Shown here in pieces: positions 26,269 to 34,714 of a stretch of DNA of 60,648 bases; the first letter of the stretch is position 1, and each line of letters starts with the position of its first letter. The translations under genes and the position numbers were made by a program. The notes under the pieces were generated by a model. The model did no database searches and was not told the origin of the DNA. It saw nothing but the letters and a program-made list of their open reading frames with translations. Source of the stretch: Methanomethylovorans sp. (lineage in GTDB: Archaea; Halobacteriota; Methanosarcinia; Methanosarcinales; Methanosarcinaceae); assembly GCA_014361205.1 (NCBI GenBank), contig JACIVZ010000002.1, positions 1-60,648 of the forward strand. The letters run 5' to 3'.

Positions 26269-28095
26269 ATGCAAAAACCCTTTATTATACATGATCCTGT
26301 TTACAAGACCATTATCCTTGATGAGTTTGAACAGATACTTCTGAATACCCGCCATGTCCAAAGACTCAGGAATATCCAGCAACTTGGGTTAGTTGATCAT
26401 GTATACCCCGGTGCCAATCATACCCGTTTTGAACACAGCATCGGTACAATGCATATGGCATCTGTCATCGGCCAAGCCCTTTCCCTTGATGAAGAGGATA
26501 TCCGCAAAATAAGGATTGCAGGACTTTTACACGATGTGGGTCACCCGGCATTCTCTCATGCTGTTGAGGATGTGCTCAGACGTAATCCTCACTTGCAACC
26601 GGTAATCGAAGACAGGAAGCTTATAAAACATGAGGCTTTTTCAAAGGATATTATAAGGAACTTGCCAATGGACAATTACATTGCAAAATCTACGGAATCG
26701 GAATTTGGTACTGATCCTTTTATTTTCTTTGATGAAATCTCAAAAATTGCTACAGGAGATGCACAATCCATCTCAAAGCCGTATCTTGCACAGGTAATAG
26801 CAGGAGATATTGATGCTGACAGAATAGATTTCCTTCTGCGTGATTCATATCATACAGGCGTCTCTTTCGGGCTGATAGATGTTGACCAGATAATAGAAAG
26901 TCTTGTCATCAAAGATGGAAATATCTTATTGGGGAGTTCAGATAGCTCTGACTATGGTAATGAGATGGCTCTGACAGCTGCCGAATCCCTCCTTATCTCA
27001 AGGGCACATCATTATAATGCTATCATACACAATCCAAAGACACAGGCTGCCAGGGTTATGTTGCTCTGTGCACTTGAAGATGCACTTGAGCATTTCAAAA
27101 ATGTTTCCGGGACAGCAACTGTAAAGAAAGAGATTGTTCGTTTTTTCACGGAGTATAATGACAATGACCTGCTTAGCTTCATCAGGTCTAATGCATCTGA
27201 AAAATCCCTTAGACTACTTAATGACCTTAGAGATGGAAGATTATATGTACCTGTTGCAAGGTTCAGCCAAAAAATACTAAGACCTACTACAAGGATGGCA
27301 CTTGCCACAATTGCACGCCACGGTGTTGCTAAAATGAAATTCGAATCTCGCCTTGCACAGGAATTGGGAGATGTGCTCGTTGACCTTGATGTAGCAACAG
27401 GTCTTCCAAAGAGTATAAGAGTACTGATAGGAAATGAAGAAAGTTTTTTCTATGATGAATCAGCTCTCGCCAATGGTCTTGTGAGATCTATTTCACGACA
27501 ACTTTCCCTTACAACCTTTGCACATCCAGATGCTATTGCAGGTATGGATGAATCAGTTATGTCCAACCGTATGAATCAGATTGTTGATGAATTATCTCCA
27601 AGGCTTCTGGGATTTATTCGTGCAGAACAGTACCTTCCTATCGAAGGAATAATTCTGCTTTTTTATGCAATATACAATATTTTTAAGAAGGAAGAAAATG
27701 GTTTCATCTCAATCCCGCGTCTGAGGCATATAACGTGGCTTTATCGTACAATACTTCAGTTCAGTGATCATGATCTTCTTAGGAATTTTTTTGACTACAA
27801 ATTTCACGAAAGATATGGGTTTCCCTACAGCGATCAAGTGTTTGAGAACATACAAGTACTTGTTGCTATGGGCATGGTGGACGAAGATCTGAGATATTAC
27901 GAAAAGAATGGCAGGTATAGACAACGATATGAATATGTACTTACACCTGAGGGTGCAGAATATGCACATAAGATTGCAGGATCTTACACTTCAGAATTCA
28001 GGCATATTTTAAATTATGTCCTGATAAATAAACATTCAATACCAAAGGATATAGTAACTATGCCTCTGGCAAGGTACAAGACTCACCACAAATAA
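26269..28095 (+). CDS. HD-domain phosphohydrolase
   Basis: 608 aa. The HD domain is at about residues 20-230: HVQRLRNIQQLG, HTRFEHSIGT, AGLLHDVGHPAFSHAVED (the HD pair) and GDIDADRIDFLLRDSYHTGVS. This is the dGTPase/SAMHD1-like branch of HD hydrolases. The long C-terminal region (about 300-608) is helical with a possible winged helix near the end (YVLTPEGAEYA). The substrate may be deoxynucleoside triphosphates, but that is inference. The ATG at 26269 has no clear Shine-Dalgarno. Confidence 0.85.
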   Translation: MQKPFIIHDPVYKTIILDEFEQILLNTRHVQRLRNIQQLGLVDHVYPGANHTRFEHSIGTMHMASVIGQALSLDEEDIRKIRIAGLLHDVGHPAFSHAVEDVLRRNPHLQPVIEDRKLIKHEAFSKDIIRNLPMDNYIAKSTESEFGTDPFIFFDEISKIATGDAQSISKPYLAQVIAGDIDADRIDFLLRDSYHTGVSFGLIDVDQIIESLVIKDGNILLGSSDSSDYGNEMALTAAESLLISRAHHYNAIIHNPKTQAARVMLLCALEDALEHFKNVSGTATVKKEIVRFFTEYNDNDLLSFIRSNASEKSLRLLNDLRDGRLYVPVARFSQKILRPTTRMALATIARHGVAKMKFESRLAQELGDVLVDLDVATGLPKSIRVLIGNEESFFYDESALANGLVRSISRQLSLTTFAHPDAIAGMDESVMSNRMNQIVDELSPRLLGFIRAEQYLPIEGIILLFYAIYNIFKKEENGFISIPRLRHITWLYRTILQFSDHDLLRNFFDYKFHERYGFPYSDQVFENIQVLVAMGMVDEDLRYYEKNGRYRQRYEYVLTPEGAEYAHKIAGSYTSEFRHILNYVLINKHSIPKDIVTMPLARYKTHHK

Positions 28096-28188
28096 TAGAA
28101 TTTTCATATCATTCCTTAAAGCTGTGATATAATAATCACCCTTTAATAATAGATTGAACTAAAGAAATTATCTTTTATCTCAAATGAA

Positions 28189-28211
28189 AAATACGGAAAT
28201 TTCGTATTTGT
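28189..28211. terminator. Dyad between the HD gene and trmI
   Basis: AAATACG and CGTATTT flank GAAATTT, giving a 7-bp stem with a short loop. A second weaker dyad (GTGAT/ATCAC near 28123-28138) precedes it. Together they are the only structure in the 161-bp spacer and could end the HD-protein transcript. Confidence 0.4.
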
Positions 28212-28256
28212 AACTGATTATTTTATGCATAGAGTCAAAAAATGTAGGAGCTATTT

Positions 28257-29009
28257 ATGAAATATGGAGAAACAGTATTATTGAGGACATTCACCAAGGA
28301 AAAACCGCGGGAATTTATAGTGTGCGTTTCAGAAAATGAATTCCACAGTGATTTTGGAGTTATCAAACTTGAACAGCTAACCGAACTATCTGCCGGTGAT
28401 ACCATTTTTTCTCATAAAGGTCAACAGTTCTTAGTACAGAAGCCTCGTATGCCTGATATGTTCAGACATGCACAGCGTTCTGGCGCTCCAATTATGCCAA
28501 AAGATATAGGAATTATCATTGCATACACCGGACTTTGCAAGAATGATGTGGTTCTGGATGCTGGGACCGGTTCAGGCATTTTGGCTATGTACCTTGGCTC
28601 CATTGTAAAAAAAGTCATTACTTATGAAGTCAAGGCGAATTTTGCTGATATTGCGCGTAATAATATTGCAAAAGCTGGTCTGGATAACGTGGAAGTACGT
28701 TGTGGAAACATAGTTGAAGAAATTGATAAAATTGATGAAAAATTTGACGTAATTACACTGGATACAATCGATTCCCATGAAATTATTCCTAAGATAAGAA
28801 GAGTCCTCATGCCTGGTGGTTTTGTAGTGACATATTCACCTTTTATAGAACAAACAATTGAAATACGCAAAGCAATGGACAGATCTGGACCATGGGATGC
28901 TATAACAATAGAATGTATAGAAAGACCTTTATCCATATCTGAGAGAGGAACAAGACCAGGAACAGGAGGAGTAGGCCATACTGGATATATCACTATCGCC
29001 AGAATGTGA
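28257..29009 (+). CDS. trmI: tRNA (adenine-N1)-methyltransferase TrmI
   Basis: 250 aa. An N-terminal small beta domain (1-75) is followed by a SAM-dependent Rossmann domain with DVVLDAGTGSGILAMYLG (motif I) and a YEVKANFADIARNNI motif II region. The late GHTGYITIARM end and the RRVLMPGGFVVTYSPF segment are typical of TrmI/Trm61 enzymes, which methylate A57/A58 in the T-loop of archaeal tRNA. GGAG lies six bases before the ATG. It is convergent with radB, with three bases between the genes. Confidence 0.9.
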   Translation: MKYGETVLLRTFTKEKPREFIVCVSENEFHSDFGVIKLEQLTELSAGDTIFSHKGQQFLVQKPRMPDMFRHAQRSGAPIMPKDIGIIIAYTGLCKNDVVLDAGTGSGILAMYLGSIVKKVITYEVKANFADIARNNIAKAGLDNVEVRCGNIVEEIDKIDEKFDVITLDTIDSHEIIPKIRRVLMPGGFVVTYSPFIEQTIEIRKAMDRSGPWDAITIECIERPLSISERGTRPGTGGVGHTGYITIARM

Positions 29010-29012
29010 TCA

Positions 29013-29681
29013 TTATTCTACTCCTGCGGAAGTTATAGTAAACTCACAACTTATGCCCTCCGGCAGAGAACGATGCTTCTTAAGAATTGCCCGTCTCTTT
29101 CCATCGGTGAGACGTTCTAATTGTATGATGGTTTTAGATATATGTTCAATGATGTTACCACCAACAGGGCGTAGTGTGCCTGTAGCAACGTCGGTGTATA
29201 CCTGATTGGTTATAACGACAACTATCCCATATTTTCTTGCAAGGTTGTGCAAAAAACCTATTTGGCTTCCAAGTTCACGCCTTGCCCTGACTGCAGAATC
29301 TTCCTGTTCAAGTTCAAATCGGTAGAAAGCAGTTGCAGAATCAACTACAATAAGACCAATATTTTCTTTAATGACCTTTTCAAGTTCTCTTACCGCAGCG
29401 TGTTGTTCTTCAAAATTATGAGGCTCATATATCAGTATATTCTGGGCTATTTCCTTCGCCCTCTCTCCTGCTATCTGTCTAAACCTAGTAGGAGAAATAC
29501 CTTCAGTATCAATAATGATAACTTTCTTTCCTTGTTCAACACATCTTATAGCAAGCTGAAGACAGATATTTGTTTTTCCACTTCCAGCTTCTCCAAAAAA
29601 CTGGGTCACTACACCTGTCTCCAATCCGCCTTCCAGAAGTGTATCCAATGATTTGCAGCCAGAAGTTAAATGTGAAACTAT
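29013..29681 (-). CDS. radB: RadB recombinase paralogue, probable ATA start
   Basis: 222 aa if started at ATA (29679-29681). It has Walker A GEAGSGKTN, the Walker B-like LIVVDSATAFYRFE, and the L2-adjacent region VVVITNQVYTDVATGTLRPVGGNIIEH typical of RadB. The family N-terminus (LTSGCKSLDTLLEGGLETG) lies upstream of the first in-frame TTG (29648). The open frame there has no ATG, GTG or TTG before a stop, but ATA sits five bases after AGAGGTG and about 20 bp after the expected transcription start. RadB assists RadA in homologous recombination. It lacks the N-terminal HhH domain of RadA. Confidence 0.9.
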   Translation of the reverse strand: MVSHLTSGCKSLDTLLEGGLETGVVTQFFGEAGSGKTNICLQLAIRCVEQGKKVIIIDTEGISPTRFRQIAGERAKEIAQNILIYEPHNFEEQHAAVRELEKVIKENIGLIVVDSATAFYRFELEQEDSAVRARRELGSQIGFLHNLARKYGIVVVITNQVYTDVATGTLRPVGGNIIEHISKTIIQLERLTDGKRRAILKKHRSLPEGISCEFTITSAGVE

Positions 29682-30059
29682 GTAAACACCTCTTAAGATT
29701 GCTTGCTATACCAGTATTCATTAATTTATATCACTTTTTTGCAGAAGGAATTATGATCAGATATGATAATGTAGACAATTTACAGGTTTTTTTATATTAC
29801 CAATTATGATACTAGATGGATACCAGATTTGATTCTAAATTTAAATACTTGTTAACTATTGCTTTTTTTTATGTATGTAAATGTGTTGTGAAAAACTATT
29901 ATTAAGCCAGAAATCATTTGTATAATTTACCTTCAAAAGAGAGATTGAAGTAACAAAGAAAGAGCTTCTGATTGTGTTTTTCAAAAGAACACACATGCTA
30001 TCTTTGAATAAAATTGTAATATACAATTTAAAATATAAAATTATAATGGACGCGAGAAA
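29682..30059. promoter_or_regulatory. Divergent promoter region between radB and the nrd operon
   Basis: This 378-bp spacer has no gene. On the minus strand GATATAAATTA (near 29721-29734) is a TATA box for radB. On the plus strand AAAATATAAAA (about 30030-30040) is a TATA-like element roughly 25 bp before the glutaredoxin ATG at 30060. A perfect palindrome (30012-30028) lies just upstream of that box. The middle is featureless AT-rich DNA. Confidence 0.5.
30012..30028. repeat. Perfect palindrome upstream of the nrd operon
   Basis: AATTGTA-ATA-TACAATT is a perfect 7-3-7 inverted repeat, next to the predicted TATA box of the glutaredoxin-nrdD-nrdG genes. The position suits an operator. It does not match the bacterial NrdR box. 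Confidence 0.6.
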
Positions 30060-30311
30060 ATGCCTGAAGTCATTATATATACAACAAAAACCTGCCCTAA
30101 GTGCGAACTGCTCAAAGTTGCCCTTAAAGAGAGAGGAGTTGTTTTCAAAACAACTGATATGTCTACTCCGGAAGCTCTCACAGAACTGCGGATAAATGGA
30201 GTGTTCACCCTGACAGCTCCTGTATTGCAGATAGGTGAAGAGTTCTTTACCCATGATGACTTGTTCAATGGCATGGAAATAAAAAGAGATGTACTTGATA
30301 ATTTGGTTTGA
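30060..30311 (+). CDS. Glutaredoxin/NrdH-like redoxin
   Basis: 83 aa with a CPKC active site near the N-terminus (YTTKTCPKCELLKVALKERG) and the cis-proline region TAPVLQIGEEFF. It directly precedes and overlaps the upstream reading of nrdD (17 bp between its stop and the nrdD ATG). In the related Methanosarcina barkeri system, a NrdH-like redoxin reduces a formate-independent class III ribonucleotide reductase with electrons from ferredoxin via a thioredoxin reductase. The context implies the same job here. Any other electron donor is not encoded nearby. Confidence 0.88.
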   Translation: MPEVIIYTTKTCPKCELLKVALKERGVVFKTTDMSTPEALTELRINGVFTLTAPVLQIGEEFFTHDDLFNGMEIKRDVLDNLV

Positions 30312-30327
30312 TGGGAGGGAATTGGAT

Positions 30328-32712
30328 ATGGATACATGTATAATTGATACACCGCTAAAAAAAGAAAAAAATGATGAAGGGATTGAGCAAAAACTTAAGT
30401 TCACTGGTTGCGTTCAGGAGGGTATGATCTCATCTCAAAAACAGGCAGTACAGAAGACCCTTGACGGTCATTCCATATCCGTGATGCCAAAAGTACGTAC
30501 AACTGACGGGCATATGGTAGAGTGGAACCGTAATGTAGTTGTCAACCAGTTGATAAAGGAAACAAAACTTGCCGAAAGGTTTCATAATAAACCAGGGATA
30601 ACTAAAGAAGAAGCCCAGGAAATTGCAAAGGATACTGAAAGACGTATAAGACAGCTAGACCTTAAATTCCTTTCTGGACCTCTCATCAGGGAAATGGTCA
30701 ATATGATTCTTCTGGAGAGAGGACATATAGAATGGAGAAACGTATCCACAAGAGTAGGTACTCCGGTATATGATGCCTGTGAAATAGATTTGGGATCCGG
30801 TTTTGAAGCTAAAGACAATGCAAATCTGCAGGAAAATGCAGAAACATCACATAAGAAAAAAGCAGATAAGATTTCTAAAGAGCAATATTTACTGCTTTTG
30901 CCACCAAAACTTGCAGACCTGCATCTAAATGGTGATTTACACATCCATGATCTGGAATATCTTGGAACTCGTGCCTTTTGTCAGGACTGGGATCTTAGAT
31001 ATTTTTTTTATTATGGCCTCATGCCTGATGGATCCGGCGCCAAGGCTAGTGTTGCTGGGCCTGCAATGAAAGCAGAGGTTGCTATTTTACATGCAGTAAA
31101 AGCACTCGGAAGCGCTCAAACCAACTTTGCGGGAGGTCAGGGTTTCTATAATTTCCTAACATTCCTTGCACCTTACTTCGAAAGCAAGAGCTACAAGGAA
31201 ATCGAGCAGCTCATGCAGATGTTTGTTTATGAGATGACGCAGATGATGGTAGCCCGTGGGGGTCAGGTTGTTTTCTCTTCGGTCCAGTTGTCTCCGGGTG
31301 TACCTAAACTTTGGAAAGATATCCCAGTAGTATATAAGGGAAAAGTACATGATGGCACAAATGGTACTGTAAGGCGCACATATGGAGAATTTGAACGTGA
31401 AGTCAGGCTGAGCTTTGCCGCTCTTATGAACGTAATGCTCCAGGGAGATAATTGGGGCAAACCGTTTAATTTCCCAAAACCAGAAATATCCATTGAACCT
31501 GATTTCATGCAAGAGGACGAGTTATTTAATCGTGCCCATCCAGAACTTCCCACATATGATGATCTTTATACCCTTGCATTTGAACTGGCTGCAAAATTTG
31601 GTACTCCTTACTTTGATAACCAGCTTCCTGAGTATAGAGGTGCAGGAAAAGGCATCTCATGTTATCAATGCTGTGCTTATCAATTTTCTGCTAATGCGGA
31701 TGAAGATGACTGTTTTGAAGACAAGCTATATTTCAGGGATGGAAAACATTTCTCTATGGGTTCATGGCAAGTAGTGACACTTAATTGCCCAAGAGCTGCA
31801 TATAGAGCAAATGGTGATGATAAGGCTTTGTTTGCAGATCTTAAGGGGCTGATGGATCAGGCGATAAAGATATTCGCAACCAAGAGAAAATGGATGGAAA
31901 ACATAATAGAAAATGAAAGAATGCCCTTTGCCACACAGCGCCCAAAAGATCCTCAAACCGGCAAAAAGGGTTCAATAGCTGTGGACATAGATGCTTTAGT
32001 ATATACAATTGGAGTTGTTGGCATTAACGAGATGGTTCACTACCACACAGGTTACCAAATCCATGAATCAAAGAATGCTTTAAAGTTTGCTGTAAGAGTG
32101 ATGACTGAGCTGGAAATGTATGCACGTGAGCTAAGTCAAAAACACGGAATTCAGATTGCACTGGCAAGAACACCTGCGGAAACAACCGGTCAGAGATTTG
32201 CAGTGTCTGATCTGTTGCACGAAGAATACACAAATTGTGCAAGACAGGTTGTACAGGGAGACTTGGAGAAAGCATTGGCAAAAATAAAGGAGACTCATGA
32301 TCTGCCTATATATTACACCAATGGAACTCATGTACCACCCAGTGCTGATATATCCCTTGTGGAAAGGATTAAGATAGAACATGTATTCTTCCCCATAGTC
32401 GATGGAGGCAATATATGTCATATATGGTTGGGCGAAAGCTCACCTGACCCAAAAGGACTCAAGGAGTTTGCCATGAACATAGCCAAGAACACACAGGTGG
32501 GATACTTTACATTTACTAAGGATATGACAGTTTGTCTGAATGATTTTCATATGATGTCAGGACTTAAAGATATCTGCGAGAACTGTGGCTCTTCTAATGT
32601 AGAGCAAATGTCCAGAGTTACCGGATATATACAATCAGTAAGTGGCTGGAATGCAGCTAAGAAACAGGAACTGATAGATAGGAAGAGATATACAGTAGCT
32701 GGCATAGCCTGA
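30328..32712 (+). CDS. nrdD: Anaerobic ribonucleoside-triphosphate reductase NrdD (with ATP-cone)
   Basis: 794 aa from the ATG at 30328, which has GGAGGG upstream. An ATP-cone (about residues 40-140: VRTTDGHMVEWNRNVVVNQL ... MILLERGHIEWRNVSTRVGTP) provides allosteric control by ATP/dATP. The catalytic ten-stranded barrel holds the cysteines of GKGISCYQCCAY and the HIHDLEYLGTRAFCQDW segment. Near the end come zinc ligands (CENC plus an earlier Cys) and the glycyl-radical motif RVTGY. It reduces NTPs to dNTPs without oxygen. nrdG follows after ten bases. Confidence 0.96.
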   Translation: MDTCIIDTPLKKEKNDEGIEQKLKFTGCVQEGMISSQKQAVQKTLDGHSISVMPKVRTTDGHMVEWNRNVVVNQLIKETKLAERFHNKPGITKEEAQEIAKDTERRIRQLDLKFLSGPLIREMVNMILLERGHIEWRNVSTRVGTPVYDACEIDLGSGFEAKDNANLQENAETSHKKKADKISKEQYLLLLPPKLADLHLNGDLHIHDLEYLGTRAFCQDWDLRYFFYYGLMPDGSGAKASVAGPAMKAEVAILHAVKALGSAQTNFAGGQGFYNFLTFLAPYFESKSYKEIEQLMQMFVYEMTQMMVARGGQVVFSSVQLSPGVPKLWKDIPVVYKGKVHDGTNGTVRRTYGEFEREVRLSFAALMNVMLQGDNWGKPFNFPKPEISIEPDFMQEDELFNRAHPELPTYDDLYTLAFELAAKFGTPYFDNQLPEYRGAGKGISCYQCCAYQFSANADEDDCFEDKLYFRDGKHFSMGSWQVVTLNCPRAAYRANGDDKALFADLKGLMDQAIKIFATKRKWMENIIENERMPFATQRPKDPQTGKKGSIAVDIDALVYTIGVVGINEMVHYHTGYQIHESKNALKFAVRVMTELEMYARELSQKHGIQIALARTPAETTGQRFAVSDLLHEEYTNCARQVVQGDLEKALAKIKETHDLPIYYTNGTHVPPSADISLVERIKIEHVFFPIVDGGNICHIWLGESSPDPKGLKEFAMNIAKNTQVGYFTFTKDMTVCLNDFHMMSGLKDICENCGSSNVEQMSRVTGYIQSVSGWNAAKKQELIDRKRYTVAGIA

Positions 32713-32722
32713 CAGTGATGTA

Positions 32723-33508
32723 ATGAAAGCCAATTATGGCACTTATATTCCAATTTCTACAATAGACTGGCACGGCAAGGTAGCTATTGTCCTCTTTTTA
32801 AGGGGATGTCCTTTCCGTTGCCCTTACTGTCAGAACTACGATATTCTGACAGGATCCGACCTTGTGGAGGTGAAACTTCTTCAGGATAAAATTGAGAGTT
32901 CCATACCTTTTATAAACTGTCTTGTAATCTCTGGCGGCGAGCCGTTGATACAGAAAAATGTTGTAAAGGAACTGGCAAAGTTTGCAAAGAAGAAAGGATT
33001 GCTTGTTGGTATTCATACAAATGGTTTTTTCCCGCAGGTTATTGAAGAACTTCTTAAGGATTCACTGGTTGATGGTTTTTTCATAGATGTCAAGGCTCCT
33101 ATGGATGACCCTGAAATTTACGGTAAAGTCATTGGTTTGCGTGAATATAATCTATCCTTGGAACCAAAGGAAGTAATAGAAAATGTTACTAAGAGCCTTG
33201 ATATTGTTTCCAAAAGTAATGCTCATATAGAGGTGAGAACCACAGTTATGCCCGGCCTTGTGGGCAGCAAGGAAGACATTGCTGCTATAAGTCAATTTTT
33301 ATCACCTTACATCAAGGATAAAAATATACCTTATGTAATACAGCAGGGATTGCCTGAAAATGCTATGTCTGAAAAATTAAGAGAGATGAAACCATTTTCC
33401 AGGGAAGAACTTCTTAAGATGGCTAAAGCCGCATACCCTTTTTTATCAAATGTCTGGATAAGGACAAAAGAAAAAGGTAATGAACGAGTTAACTTCGAAT
33501 TAGTTTGA
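32723..33508 (+). CDS. nrdG: Anaerobic ribonucleotide reductase activating protein NrdG
   Basis: 261 aa. The radical-SAM cluster motif CPFRCPYC lies at about residues 30-37 with GWHGKVAIVLFLRG before it. The rest has the GGEPLIQ and IHTNGFFP segments of the barrel. It generates the glycyl radical on NrdD with SAM and reduced [4Fe-4S]. It is longer than bacterial NrdG (about 150-200 aa) and of the archaeal type. It begins ten bases after nrdD, so they are cotranscribed. It is the only activase seen for the two NrdD proteins in this window. Confidence 0.88.
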   Translation: MKANYGTYIPISTIDWHGKVAIVLFLRGCPFRCPYCQNYDILTGSDLVEVKLLQDKIESSIPFINCLVISGGEPLIQKNVVKELAKFAKKKGLLVGIHTNGFFPQVIEELLKDSLVDGFFIDVKAPMDDPEIYGKVIGLREYNLSLEPKEVIENVTKSLDIVSKSNAHIEVRTTVMPGLVGSKEDIAAISQFLSPYIKDKNIPYVIQQGLPENAMSEKLREMKPFSREELLKMAKAAYPFLSNVWIRTKEKGNERVNFELV

Positions 33509-33672
33509 AGAGCAGAGTCAATGTCTTGAGAATACATAATTTAAGATAAATGACAATAAACTGTGATAGCCTTAAATGTTATATTCAATGAATGTGTATG
33601 GGCATGTACTATTAAATAAAAATTTACTACACCATATAAATTTTATCACGTAAAAAAAGAGTATAAAATCTC

Positions 33673-34665
33673 ATGAAATACATACCCGTTTCACAGATTG
33701 GGGAAAGATCCCTGATATCTCTACTTTCCAATGTGTTCCGTGAACTACCCGATGATATAATTATAGGTGCCGGTGCTGATGATTGTGCAGTCATTGATAT
33801 TAATGAAAGTTCGTACCTTGTAGTTACTACGGATATGCTTCATCGCATTACAGATTTCCCAGAGCAAATGAGCGCCTGGCAAATTGGATGGATGTCTGCG
33901 GCAGTCAATCTGAGCGATATTGCTGCGATGGGTGCACGACCGATAGGATTACTGGCTTCTCTGGGTATACCACTAAATACAGATGTCTTCTTTGTGGAAG
34001 AGATAGCCAGAGGTATGAAAGACTGTGCAAGGGAATACGATACCGCAGTCATTGGTGGAGATATTGATTCTCATGATGAGCTTACTATTTGCGGGAGTGC
34101 CCTTGGAACTGTGCCAAAAGGACAGCTGCTTACAAGAAAGGGTGCCCATGTGGGGGACAAGGTATGTGTTACAGGATATGCAGGTTCTGCAGGCGCTGCG
34201 CTCTATGCTTTGGAAAATGATATGGATGTACCAAATAGCGTGCTCAAGGCCTTATTTGAACCCATTCCCCGCATAAAAGAAGCCATGAAACTTGCAGCTA
34301 CAGGGCATGTGACAAGCATGATGGATACAAGCGATGGTATAGCAATGTCACTCTATGACCTCTCAAATGCCTCAGGAGTAGGTTTTATACTCCAGGAAAA
34401 GGCTCTGCCTTTACAGCCTGAAGTAGAGGAATTAATGTCTTTCAACAGAGTAAATCTAAATTACATGGCCCTTTATACTGGAGGTGACTTTGAACTTATC
34501 TTCACTGTGAGACCAGAAGGTATTGAAGAAGTGCTGAATATGGGCAATATCAGTATGATTGGAGAAGTTTTACCTCATGACAGATCGATATTGATACAGA
34601 AGTTGGATGGTACTGTGTTACAAGTGGAACGAAAAGGCTATGAACAGTTAAAGATAGCAAGGTAA
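33673..34665 (+). CDS. thiL: Thiamine-monophosphate kinase
   Basis: 330 aa of the PurM-like fold: GAGADDCAVIDINES, VVTTDMLHRITDFP, AAVNLSDIAAMGARPIGLLASLG, GGDIDSHDELTICGSALGTVP and MDTSDGIAMSLYDLS. The set is diagnostic of ThiL, which phosphorylates thiamine monophosphate to the pyrophosphate cofactor. The start ATG at 33673 has no strong Shine-Dalgarno. A 164-bp spacer with TATA-like AT runs separates it from nrdG, so it is probably a separate unit. Confidence 0.92.
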   Translation: MKYIPVSQIGERSLISLLSNVFRELPDDIIIGAGADDCAVIDINESSYLVVTTDMLHRITDFPEQMSAWQIGWMSAAVNLSDIAAMGARPIGLLASLGIPLNTDVFFVEEIARGMKDCAREYDTAVIGGDIDSHDELTICGSALGTVPKGQLLTRKGAHVGDKVCVTGYAGSAGAALYALENDMDVPNSVLKALFEPIPRIKEAMKLAATGHVTSMMDTSDGIAMSLYDLSNASGVGFILQEKALPLQPEVEELMSFNRVNLNYMALYTGGDFELIFTVRPEGIEEVLNMGNISMIGEVLPHDRSILIQKLDGTVLQVERKGYEQLKIAR

Positions 34666-34714
34666 TACATAAAATACAAGAAAACCAGTTAAAGTAGAAA
34701 TGGTAGGTTAGATT

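Noticed and set aside
29536-29721. ATG at 29721 on the minus strand as a start for RadB
   Set aside because: It is in another reading frame and lies on top of the predicted TATA box. The RadB frame has a stop just upstream of the ATA.
29856-30404. A 182-aa open frame on the minus strand opposite the glutaredoxin gene
   Set aside because: It is antisense to the CPKC redoxin and the nrdD start, has biased Ser/Phe/Ile content and no recognisable domain.
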